A stretch of DNA of 64,000 bases from Bacteroidota bacterium (GTDB lineage Bacteria; Bacteroidota; Bacteroidia; AKYH767-A; OLB10): positions 62,001-126,000 of the forward strand of contig JADJOZ010000004.1 in NCBI GenBank assembly GCA_016713525.1. The letters run 5' to 3'. The translations under genes and the position numbers were made by a program. Below the pieces are notes generated by a model that was given only the letters and a program-made list of their open reading frames with translations, ran no database searches and had not been told where the DNA came from. Shown piece by piece: positions 8,623 to 16,728 of the stretch (position 1 is the stretch's first letter; each line of letters starts with the position of its first letter).

Positions 8623-10071
8623 TCAAACTGCTTTCAACACTTCAAGCAAATATTTATGGAACTTTTGCACGGAGCTAATTTGCACTTTTTCGTCGGGTGA
8701 ATGGGCACCGTAGATATTTGGGCCGAATGAAATCATTTGCATATCGGGATAATTGGTTCCTAAGATTCCGCATTCCAGGCCTGCATGAATAGCGTTCACA
8801 TGTGCTTTTTCACCAAACAGCTTTTCGTATGTTTCGCTCATCAGTTTCACTACCTCAGATTCGGGCTTTGGTTCCCAACCGGGATACATACCACTCAAAC
8901 CAACTGTTGCACCACACAATTCAAACGCAGAACGAATGGCATCGGCAAGATCTGTTTTTTCGGTATTGACAGAACTTCTGGTCAGACATTGAACCGTATA
9001 TTTTCCATCACCAACAATAACACGTGCGATGTTGTTGGATGTTTGTACCAGTCCGCTAATGGCGGGACTCATTCGGTAAATGCCATTCGGACAACTATAA
9101 ACAGATCGTAAAAATTTATGTTGAAAATCTGCTGCTACCACTTTAGCAGGAACAGAAACAGATTCGCAGGAGAGTGAAATATTAGGATCGGTAACATCAT
9201 TTTCATGTTTCACCATGGTTGCATAAGCAGCAATTTTTTTCTGAATTGCATCGGCATTTTCGCTAGTGCAAACAATTATTGCTTTCGATTCGCGTGGTAT
9301 TGCATTTCGCAGACTTCCACCATCAACAGTTGCAATTTGAATTTGAAACGATGTTGTTAAATCGAGCAGCAGCCGGTTCATGACTTTATTCGCATTCGCA
9401 CGACCTTTATGAATATCTACACCGGAGTGTCCGCCTGTTAAACCTTTCAAATGAATCTGAAAAGCTGCATTCCCATTTGGTGATTCTTCAGCATAAGTTC
9501 CATTTGCAGTAACATCAACACCACCGGCGCAACCTATAGTAAGTTCATTATCTTCTTCCGTATCGAGATTCAATACCATGGCACCATTAAGCAAACCGCC
9601 TTGCAATGCAAGTGCTCCTGTCATTCCCGTTTCTTCATCAATCGTAAACAAGGCTTCTAATGGAGGATGGGAAATACTGTCGGAGGAAAGCAGCATCATA
9701 ATAGTAGCAACACCAATTCCATTATCCGCGCCAAGCGTAGTGCCTTTTGCTTTTACCCAATCGCCATCCACAACCATTTCAATTCCCTGTGTGTCGAAAT
9801 CAAATTGGGTATCTGAATTTTTTTGATGCACCATATCGAGGTGACTTTGAAGCACAACAGTTTTACGACCTTCCATACCTTTAGAGGCAGGTTTTTTGAT
9901 GATTACATTTCCGACTTCATCAACATAGGTTGGAAGATTTAATGATTCCCCAAATTGCTTAATGAAAGCAATAACGCGTTGTTCTTTTTTAGAGGGTCTT
10001 GGAACAGCATTAAGGTCTGCAAAATATCCCCATATGGACTTAGGTTCGAGTTGACGGATGGCTTCGTTCAT
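8623..10071 (-). CDS. pepD: Aminoacyl-histidine dipeptidase (PepD, M20C)
   Basis: A 482-residue cytosolic metallopeptidase that splits Xaa-His dipeptides such as carnosine. Metal-site motifs are in order: QSHLDMVHQ (His/Asp ligands), LGADNGIG (bridging Asp), DEETGMTGA (catalytic Glu pair), NLDTEED and a C-terminal HAGLECG. Length fits PepD. An in-frame start 15 codons upstream at 10116 coincides with the -33 element of a good promoter, so the ATG at 10071 (MNEAIRQLEPKSIW) is chosen. The stop TGA is the first unit of a TGATGTGC-type repeat. Confidence 0.92.
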   Translation of the reverse strand: MNEAIRQLEPKSIWGYFADLNAVPRPSKKEQRVIAFIKQFGESLNLPTYVDEVGNVIIKKPASKGMEGRKTVVLQSHLDMVHQKNSDTQFDFDTQGIEMVVDGDWVKAKGTTLGADNGIGVATIMMLLSSDSISHPPLEALFTIDEETGMTGALALQGGLLNGAMVLNLDTEEDNELTIGCAGGVDVTANGTYAEESPNGNAAFQIHLKGLTGGHSGVDIHKGRANANKVMNRLLLDLTTSFQIQIATVDGGSLRNAIPRESKAIIVCTSENADAIQKKIAAYATMVKHENDVTDPNISLSCESVSVPAKVVAADFQHKFLRSVYSCPNGIYRMSPAISGLVQTSNNIARVIVGDGKYTVQCLTRSSVNTEKTDLADAIRSAFELCGATVGLSGMYPGWEPKPESEVVKLMSETYEKLFGEKAHVNAIHAGLECGILGTNYPDMQMISFGPNIYGAHSPDEKVQISSVQKFHKYLLEVLKAV

Positions 10072-10087
10072 TTTATTGAGTTTGCTG

Positions 10088-10116
10088 CAAATGTAACAAA
10101 CCCATTCCAATCTCAA
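10088..10116 (-). promoter_or_regulatory. pepD promoter
   Basis: Minus-strand TACATTTG (10088-10095) matches TAnnTTTG, with TTG (10114-10116) 18 nt upstream. The ATG chosen for pepD lies 16 nt beyond the -7 box. Confidence 0.6.
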
Positions 10117-10311
10117 TTCACAAGACCTTTAACACATTGATATTTAGGAAGATAAACAATTAATAAGCAAAATACCTTATCAGGTTTTCATAAAATAACC
10201 GGTAGGAAAAATTGGTTGATAGAAATCAGGAAATATTTTATAAAAAATCTCTACTTTTAATAAAATTCAGGCATCAAAATCAATGAATGATTTGTCTGCT
10301 AACTATACACC

Positions 10312-11361
10312 ATGAAAAAAGAACTATTCATTATCTTATTATTTATTTGCAGAACTGCATCAGCACAACCTGTGATTGTAGGAGGAGTTGAAACCGGAGT
10401 TGTTCCTTTGGCGAAACCGGCAATTGTTACCTGCGCGCCAATCTTCTCCTATTATGTGCCGGGAGCGAGCAGTAATGGATTAGCCTGGGATGGTACTGCA
10501 ATGTACACCAGAAGTGTTTTTTCCGATTCGATACATTTGAATGATCCATCCAATGGTAATCTTATTACAACCATACATGCTCCTTCCGCAAATGGAAATC
10601 AAATTTCTGGAGATCTTGAATATGATGGAGTAAATTTATGGAGTATTCAGGAACAATTGGGAACATTATTCAAAATGAATCCATTTACGGGACAAGTTAT
10701 AAACCAATATTCTTTACCTAATAATAATAATGCAAATCCCGGCGATCCCAATAATTGGGGTATCGCTTTTCAGGATGGATATTTATGGCATTCGGAATAT
10801 GGAACAGGAATTCAAACTACTTATATGCATAAAATCGACACAGCGAACGGTATGGTAGTCGATACTTTTTTGCTGCAACATGCCATACTTCCAATTAAAT
10901 TTATTAACGGCGAATTATGGGGAGTTGCATTTGATACACCATTTATATACAAAATTGATTTGTCTCTAAAGTCCGTTACCGACTCTATTCCGCGGTGTGT
11001 GAATCTTTGCTATGGAATATTGCAAAACGCTTTCGGTTTCTGGTTGCAGGGCAATTCTTCTTTCAATGGAATTGGTATCCATCGTTTTCAAACCATCAGC
11101 GGAGTGCACGAACAACAAACGAATGATATAAACATATACCCCAACCCCGTTAGTGACTACTTACATATTGACGGACTAACCAATTCTGGTCGATTGCAAA
11201 TCACTATTACGGATGTTGCCGGAAGAGTAATAATTGAAGAAACCCGAATCATGACAGCACATTCTGCAAGTATAAATATCAGCAACTTTCCTTCAGGAAT
11301 ATATTTACTTTCTGCCAATTCGGAAAATAAACAAAGTCATGTCAAAATTATCAAACTATAA
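10312..11361 (+). CDS. Secreted beta-propeller-like protein with T9SS sorting domain (349 aa)
   Basis: Signal peptide MKKELFIILLFICRTASAQ. The body has repeated strands such as GLAWDGTAMYTRS, DLEYDGVNLWSIQE, NNWGIAFQDGYLWHSEY and INGELWGVAFDTPF, the pattern of a glutamine-cyclotransferase/YncE-like propeller; the enzymatic residues are not evident, so no reaction is assigned. The sorting domain starts IYPNPVSDYLHIDG and ends GIYLLSANSENKQSHVKIIKL. It is the first of four consecutive secreted T9SS proteins on this strand. The next gene starts 5 bp after the stop. Confidence 0.82.
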   Translation: MKKELFIILLFICRTASAQPVIVGGVETGVVPLAKPAIVTCAPIFSYYVPGASSNGLAWDGTAMYTRSVFSDSIHLNDPSNGNLITTIHAPSANGNQISGDLEYDGVNLWSIQEQLGTLFKMNPFTGQVINQYSLPNNNNANPGDPNNWGIAFQDGYLWHSEYGTGIQTTYMHKIDTANGMVVDTFLLQHAILPIKFINGELWGVAFDTPFIYKIDLSLKSVTDSIPRCVNLCYGILQNAFGFWLQGNSSFNGIGIHRFQTISGVHEQQTNDINIYPNPVSDYLHIDGLTNSGRLQITITDVAGRVIIEETRIMTAHSASINISNFPSGIYLLSANSENKQSHVKIIKL

Positions 11362-11366
11362 ATTCC

Positions 11367-12032
11367 ATGAAAAAGAATTACTTCCTTCTAATTGTATTCT
11401 TAGTTTCCTCCTCCTTTGCTCAGGCGCAATACATTTTATCGATGCAGGTATCTCCGGCAAACCCTACTGTTAACGATCCGGTTACCATTATCGCGGAATG
11501 TGCTTTCCCTTCGGGCGATTGTTACGATAAAACAACGGGATTTTCGGTAAACGGAAACCACATTTATGCCAATGCTTTACACTGTCTGGGTCTGGCTACA
11601 TTTATTTGTACGGAACCCGACACATTTATTATTCCGCCACTGACAGCTGGCACTTACTGGTTTCATTTTAACCTGGATGCAGGTCTTTCACCGGGCCCCT
11701 GCACACCCGGCATAGTACCTGGCGCTATCGATTCTATACAATTTACAGTTACACAAACTACCTCCCTTCCCGATTATCAACCCGCCGCCATTGGCATTTT
11801 TCCGAACCCTTCAAATGACCTGATTACCATTTCCGGAGCCGGAACTATGCAAGTTCAGATCATCGAGACCAGTGGTCGATTGGTAATGGAGTTCCCCGAA
11901 GCTACTGATGGTCAACAACTGGATTTGAGCCCATTGGCAGCCGGTACCTATGTAATTCGGGTAGTTTCCGACTTCGGAGTGCTGAAAAATATCAGACTGA
12001 TGCACTTGCCGGCGGTCGATTCCCGTCCATAA
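11367..12032 (+). CDS. Small secreted protein with T9SS type A sorting domain (221 aa)
   Basis: Signal peptide MKKNYFLLIVFLVSSSFAQAQ. The short body (VSPANPTVNDPVTIIAECAF, then TAGTYWFHFN) looks like one Ig-like beta sandwich with a Cys pair. The sorting domain runs from IGIFPNPSNDLITISG to AGTYVIRVVSDFGVLKNIRL. The start is 5 bp after the previous gene, so the two are probably co-transcribed. No specific function can be assigned. Confidence 0.8.
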   Translation: MKKNYFLLIVFLVSSSFAQAQYILSMQVSPANPTVNDPVTIIAECAFPSGDCYDKTTGFSVNGNHIYANALHCLGLATFICTEPDTFIIPPLTAGTYWFHFNLDAGLSPGPCTPGIVPGAIDSIQFTVTQTTSLPDYQPAAIGIFPNPSNDLITISGAGTMQVQIIETSGRLVMEFPEATDGQQLDLSPLAAGTYVIRVVSDFGVLKNIRLMHLPAVDSRP

Positions 12033-12138
12033 TCTTCTACAAAAAGAAATTTCTTCGAAGTCAAATAAGTTGTATTTTAGTGCTTCTCCAAACCGACTTT
12101 TTACGTCTGTTCAAGAGAACCTATTTCGTACACACTAA

Positions 12139-12146
12139 AACCTTTG
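12139..12146 (+). promoter_or_regulatory. -7 element before the LamG-domain gene
   Basis: AACCTTTG, one mismatch from TAnnTTTG, followed 6 bp later by the ATG at 12153. An in-frame TTG at 12144 overlaps this box and is therefore a poor start. Confidence 0.35.
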
Positions 12147-12152
12147 CACTTC

Positions 12153-13520
12153 ATGAAAAAAAAGTTACTAATTTCAAGCCTCTTCCTGCTCAGCCTGGGA
12201 ACATTGGCTAATGCCCAATCTGAGAATGCTTTGTTCTTCGATAACACCGATGATCAGGTTATAGTTGCATCCGGATCTTCTGTAATTGCCGGAAGCACTG
12301 CCATGTCATTAACCATGTGGGTGAACCCACAAAACCCTTTTCCTGCATTTCCTGATTTCGATGGTATTGCCGGAATCAGAAATAATGCAGACGCCGATTT
12401 TTACATATTACATTTGAATACAACCGATGTTGAAGCACGTTTCAGAAACAGCACCGGAGTTAATTACGATGTAGTGGCAAGTGGGATTACATTAAATACC
12501 TGGCAACATCTTGCAATGACTTATGATGGAACCACACTTACATTATATTTGAATGGCGTGGTTGCAGGTTCAACTCCCGCCACTGGCTCTATCACCAACA
12601 GCTTCGAAGATTTCCTCATGGGAAATTTGCTGTATCAGGGAACCAGCTTCTGGTTTAACGGACAATTAGATGAAGTTAGTTTGTGGAGTAAATCACTTAC
12701 ACCGGCAGAAATAAATTGCATGATCAACGGTGCTATTGATCCTACATCCCCAAGTCTGGAATTATACTATCGTTTCAATCAGGGTGTTGCAGGTGGTACC
12801 AATACTACTGCAACAACATTGACTGATGTTACAGGAACTATCAATGGTACTTTGAGTGGATTTGCATTAACAGGAGCCACTTCAAACTGGATCGCAGGTG
12901 TAACAACAGCTAATTCTTCAACTATTGCAGATGTAATTTGTCCGGGTAGCACTTATGTTTTCGGTACCCAGACATTAACTGCACCAGGAAATTATTTCGA
13001 GGCTTTTCCGCTCGCTGGCGGATGTGATTCTATAGTTCAACTGGTACTTACTGCTCCTGTTATTAATACAGCAATTTCTCAATCGGGACCTTTATTAACT
13101 GCACAACAGGCAGGCATGACCTATCAATGGATTAACTGCACCAGTTTGCAACCGGTTGCAGGTGCAACTCAACAACAATTCACAGCAACTGCAAACGGAC
13201 AATATGCGGTAGTGATTAGTGTTGGAAGTTGTTCCGATACTTCATTTTGTGCTAATGTTACCAATGTCGGTTTGACTGATATTAATGGAAGTGCAGTTCA
13301 GGTTGGACCGAATCCTTTCACTGATCAGATAACTATTGATGCAGGAACACTTGCAGTTAATGCAATCATTAGTGTTACCGACATTTCCGGAAGAATGATT
13401 ACTGAGTTCACAAACAAAAACCGAAACCGTATTGTGATCGACACAAAACAATGGAATAAAGGTATTTATCTTTTACGCATCTCAGATACCTCAGGGTATT
13501 TGAAGCTGGTGAAGATGTAA
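12153..13520 (+). CDS. Secreted LamG-domain protein with T9SS sorting domain (455 aa)
   Basis: The ATG at 12153 (MKKKLLISSLFLLSLGTLANAQ) gives a clean signal peptide. Residues about 25-215 form a LamG/concanavalin-like jellyroll: ALFFDNTDDQVIV, MSLTMWVNP, NTWQHLAMTYDGTTLTLYLNG, FNGQLDEVSLWSKSLTPAEI, ELYYRFNQG. This fold commonly binds glycans or mediates adhesion. A central segment (CPGSTYVFGTQTLTAPGNYFE) repeats a motif common in Bacteroidota adhesins. The sorting domain runs from QVGPNPFTDQITIDA to GIYLLRISDTSGYLKLVKM. A rho-independent-type terminator follows. Confidence 0.87.
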   Translation: MKKKLLISSLFLLSLGTLANAQSENALFFDNTDDQVIVASGSSVIAGSTAMSLTMWVNPQNPFPAFPDFDGIAGIRNNADADFYILHLNTTDVEARFRNSTGVNYDVVASGITLNTWQHLAMTYDGTTLTLYLNGVVAGSTPATGSITNSFEDFLMGNLLYQGTSFWFNGQLDEVSLWSKSLTPAEINCMINGAIDPTSPSLELYYRFNQGVAGGTNTTATTLTDVTGTINGTLSGFALTGATSNWIAGVTTANSSTIADVICPGSTYVFGTQTLTAPGNYFEAFPLAGGCDSIVQLVLTAPVINTAISQSGPLLTAQQAGMTYQWINCTSLQPVAGATQQQFTATANGQYAVVISVGSCSDTSFCANVTNVGLTDINGSAVQVGPNPFTDQITIDAGTLAVNAIISVTDISGRMITEFTNKNRNRIVIDTKQWNKGIYLLRISDTSGYLKLVKM

Positions 13521-13539
13521 AATCGCATAGCTTGAAAAG

Positions 13540-13567
13540 AAAGGTCATCATTTTGATGGCCTTTTTT
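13540..13567 (+). terminator. Rho-independent-type terminator
   Basis: A 10-bp stem AAAGGTCATC / GATGGCCTTT (one G-T pair) with a 5-base loop is followed by a T-rich run. It lies 20 bp after the LamG gene stop. Confidence 0.75.
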
Positions 13568-13705
13568 TATTTCAGGACTTTTCCTGAAAAATAGCAGGAA
13601 AATATTCAAAGCAGGCAGCAGAATATAAAAAATAAGGGTCTTTATCAGTGTGGAATTGGTTTTCCACTGAATTTTTAGTAAATTTAAATCTTAAAACAAG
13701 TAATC

Positions 13706-14899
13706 ATGAAAAAAGTCGTACTTATCCTGCTACTTACATTCGCACAGCAAACGGTTACCACTGCACAGCTTCAAAATTCCATTTTCGGAATCGATAATCC
13801 ATCAACTGGCAACTTTAATTTTGCGGAATATGATTTAACAACAAACACTTTCAATACTTTACTGACGCTTCCGATATCGTTCTTATCAACTACATATTCT
13901 GCAACTGTGGATGTCGGTAGCGGTGTATATTATTTTTGCAATGGAACATTTTTATATGCCATAGATGCCGGAACCGGAACATTAATTGCGAATATTAATT
14001 TGAATGTTCCACCATCAAGTCATTTTGGTTATGTTCAGTTTAATCCTTGCGATGGGAGTTTCTATGGTTTGATGATCCAGAACGGCACAGGATCTCTACA
14101 GGCATACATACCTTCATCCGGAGCCTTTAATTTTATTGCGCCTCTGCCATCAGGAGTTAATTTGTGTGGTGGCTGCTCAGCGGTCATTCGAACCACACCA
14201 AATCAATATATTTTCCAGGCTGCATATACAATTATTGGCTTTGATATTGCAAGCGGCAATTTAATTTACAATACACCAATTCTGGATTTACCAAATGAGA
14301 GTTTTGGACATATGGAACTGAAATGTGGCTCCGATTTATTGTATGGTACTTCTGCCAATCCCACTGCAGGAATAAAGTACTTATCTACGGTCGACCCCTC
14401 TACAGGTATCGTTGCACATGTAGGACAAAATGGATGGACACCGGGTGTATTCAAACCATTCAATGGAGGAAGTTGTATAAATCAGGGTACTGAAGAATAT
14501 TTTTATTCCGGAGTTGGGCATCAATTGATTAATGCCAACACCAATACAGGAAATCTCATCAATGCCCAAAGCATCGGATTATCGGGTGAATTACTTCTCA
14601 TCAGACATTTTTCAGTTTGCGACTGTGAGCTTTCATCAGTAATTGGTAATCATTCAGTTCCATTGTTGCAACTGGCACCTAATCCGGCACAAAACATACT
14701 TACCATAAATCATCCTGAAAACAGTTCCGGTAAAACTGAAATTTTGATAACCGATGTCAGAGGCAGAGCAATTAATTGCAACGTCCAACATCAAACAAAA
14801 AAAACCACATTTGATGTAAGCCATTTGCAGCCGGGCGTGTACTTTGTCAGGTACGATGGTGAAACAGGAAACTATTTCGGAAAATTTATAAAATTATAG
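13706..14899 (+). CDS. Secreted beta-propeller-like protein with T9SS sorting domain (397 aa)
   Basis: Signal peptide MKKVVLILLLTFAQQTVTTAQ. Repeated blade-like strands include SGVYYFCNGTFLYAIDAGTGTL, FGYVQFNPCDGSFYGLM, QYIFQAAYTIIGFDIASGNL and KYLSTVDPSTGIVAHVG, resembling a YncE/quinoprotein-like propeller without catalytic motifs. The sorting domain begins LAPNPAQNILTINHP and ends GVYFVRYDGETGNYFGKFIKL. Upstream a 6-6-6 dyad GTGGAA-N6-TTCCAC lies about 50 bp before the ATG and could be an operator. The stop runs straight into ATGATAGATGATAA repeats. Confidence 0.8.
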   Translation: MKKVVLILLLTFAQQTVTTAQLQNSIFGIDNPSTGNFNFAEYDLTTNTFNTLLTLPISFLSTTYSATVDVGSGVYYFCNGTFLYAIDAGTGTLIANINLNVPPSSHFGYVQFNPCDGSFYGLMIQNGTGSLQAYIPSSGAFNFIAPLPSGVNLCGGCSAVIRTTPNQYIFQAAYTIIGFDIASGNLIYNTPILDLPNESFGHMELKCGSDLLYGTSANPTAGIKYLSTVDPSTGIVAHVGQNGWTPGVFKPFNGGSCINQGTEEYFYSGVGHQLINANTNTGNLINAQSIGLSGELLLIRHFSVCDCELSSVIGNHSVPLLQLAPNPAQNILTINHPENSSGKTEILITDVRGRAINCNVQHQTKKTTFDVSHLQPGVYFVRYDGETGNYFGKFIKL

Positions 14900-15354
14900 A
14901 TCATAAATGATAGATGATAAATGATAGATGATAAATGGGGTTTCAATTTTTAAAGTAAAGAATTTCACCTGTTGACAAATGACCAATGACTTACTTCTTT
15001 CTGTCGATGAATCTACCTTATCACTTATGACCTATGACTCTATTCAATGACAGCGGCTTGGCCGCTAAATGACAATGGGAAATTATAAATTAAAAATGAT
15101 AGATGATAAATGGGGTCTCCCAGTTAAAATGAAGTATTTTGCATCATATCATTGTTCAATTCTTGCTATTTGCTATTGAATAAATACCATCTTGCAACAT
15201 ACTGTATACATTTCTAACACAAAGTTCCCTTATTACTTATGACTTATCACTCTATTTTATGACAGCAGCTTCGCTGCCCTTGGCTCAAAATGTCCTTATC
15301 TTGACATTTGAAGTATAATTTAAAGTCCGATATTTGCTTAATTAATCGGATGCC
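14900..15354. repeat. Intergenic repeats: two tandem copies of an interspersed ~180-bp family
   Basis: From about 14925 the order of words is GATAGATGATAAATGGGG, CAAATGACCAATGACTTAC, TATGACCTATGACTC, then a small hairpin AGCGGCTTGGCCGCT. A more diverged copy follows at about 15098-15285, ending with CAGCAGCTTCGCTG. The same order recurs at 59272-59450. No coding potential seen. Confidence 0.65.
15326..15350 (+). promoter_or_regulatory. Dyad directly before the GlxA-type regulator
   Basis: TCCGAT-N13-ATCGGA brackets a GATATTTG element (near-match to a -7 box) and ends 4 bp before the ATG. Its position fits an autoregulatory operator, which is inference. Confidence 0.35.
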
Positions 15355-16278
15355 ATGAAAACTCAATTTGTCTTCCTGCTATTGCCTCATTTACATATTC
15401 TTGACCTTGCCGGACCCGATCAGGCAATTCATGAAGCCATTGATTATGGTGCAGATTTTGAAATCACCTACTGCTGTCTGGAAAATGGTATCGTAACAAC
15501 CTCCGGTTTACCGATTGGCAAAGTCCCTCATTTTTCAAGAATAACAATGAAAACAGGAGATTTTCTGATTATTCCGGGTGCAAAAGCTTCATTCCTTACA
15601 GACAAATCATTTAAAAAGAACAAACCACTATTTGAATGGCTTCGGAAGCTTCATCAAGATGGGGTAAATCTATGTAGTATTTGTGCCGGTGCATTTGTTC
15701 TTGCAGAAGCCGGTTTACTGAATCACATTCCATGCACTACGCACTTTAAAAAGACCACAGAATTACAACAAAATTATCCCCTGGCAAAGGTTGCCGAAAA
15801 TGTACTTTTTACCGAACAAAATGGTATCTATACCAGTGCCGGCATAGCATCGGGCATAGACTTAACACTGCATATCATTGAACAACTGAAAGGGAGTCAT
15901 TTTGCACATTTAGTGGCAAGAGAACTGGTAGTATATAATCGCCGAAACGGGAATGCATCGCAGCAAAGTGAGCTTTTGAAATTCCGGAAACACATTCATG
16001 CCGGTATTCACAAGGCTCAGGATTATATAGTACAACACATAAATATTAAAACCAGTCTCCCGGAACTTGCAGAAATTGCAAGCATGAGCGACCGGAATTT
16101 TACCAGAGTATTCCGGAAAGAAACAGGAATAACAGTGAATGATTTTATTACTGCCATCAGAAAGGAAATTTCCGGTGAACTTCTAAAAAATCCGGATTTA
16201 TCGAGAATAGAAATTGCTAACAGGGTAGGTCTGAAAAGTGATAAGCAATTGAGCAGAATACAAAGGAAATCAATATGA
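15355..16278 (+). CDS. GlxA-type transcriptional regulator (DJ-1/PfpI domain plus AraC HTH)
   Basis: A 307-residue protein. Residues 1-180 form a DJ-1/PfpI-like domain (FLLLPHLHILDLAGPDQ at the start and the nucleophile elbow NLCSICAGAFVLAEAGLL). Residues about 220-307 form an AraC-type DNA-binding domain: LPELAEIASMSDRNFTRVFRKETGITVNDFI, then a second HTH IEIANRVGLKSDKQLSRI. GlxA-type proteins are usually activators whose effector is unknown. The second HTH ends rather early. The gene overlaps the next by 4 bp (ATGA) and heads an operon with the M1-like protein and DinB. Confidence 0.85.
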   Translation: MKTQFVFLLLPHLHILDLAGPDQAIHEAIDYGADFEITYCCLENGIVTTSGLPIGKVPHFSRITMKTGDFLIIPGAKASFLTDKSFKKNKPLFEWLRKLHQDGVNLCSICAGAFVLAEAGLLNHIPCTTHFKKTTELQQNYPLAKVAENVLFTEQNGIYTSAGIASGIDLTLHIIEQLKGSHFAHLVARELVVYNRRNGNASQQSELLKFRKHIHAGIHKAQDYIVQHINIKTSLPELAEIASMSDRNFTRVFRKETGITVNDFITAIRKEISGELLKNPDLSRIEIANRVGLKSDKQLSRIQRKSI

Positions 16279-16727
16279 AACCGTTTGAAAGCAGGCCTAT
16301 CCGTTTTCTGGAAATCATAAAACTGAATAAATGGCATATCAAGTGTTACAGTATTTCTGATTCAAACGAAACAGTACCTGATGCCTATGTGCAAAAAGCT
16401 AAAAGCAATCTCGAGCAATGGCTACATTTAAGCCACTTAACTACACTGACCAATTATAGCACTGCAACACTCCTCCTTCATGAGTGCAAAGAAGGATGCT
16501 TTGCCATAATTAACTGGTGGGTTGATGATAATATGTTGCAGCACTTTGTCTTTCTCACTCCAAATATAAATTCTTCATTCAGTCTGTACTCCGACTCCGG
16601 TGTGGTGACCTGTGTTTGGGAACTGGAGGTGCTTTGGCACGAAAGAAACGCCTGGGTAAAACATGTGCTGAAAGCAAACCAACCCGACTTCACCGCTTAT
16701 TTGAATGATCAATTAAATCAGTATTAA
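16275..16727 (+). CDS. Conserved-looking hypothetical protein (150 aa), in operon
   Basis: Starts MKPFESRPIRFLEIIKLNKW within a 4-bp ATGA overlap with the regulator, and stops 1 bp before the next ATG, so it is translationally coupled on both sides. Soluble, Trp-rich (INWWVDDNM, CVWELEVLWHERNAWVKHVL), no signal peptide or transmembrane segment. I do not recognise the family. The tight coupling makes it a real gene. Confidence 0.7.
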   Translation: MKPFESRPIRFLEIIKLNKWHIKCYSISDSNETVPDAYVQKAKSNLEQWLHLSHLTTLTNYSTATLLLHECKEGCFAIINWWVDDNMLQHFVFLTPNINSSFSLYSDSGVVTCVWELEVLWHERNAWVKHVLKANQPDFTAYLNDQLNQY

Positions 16728-16728
16728 A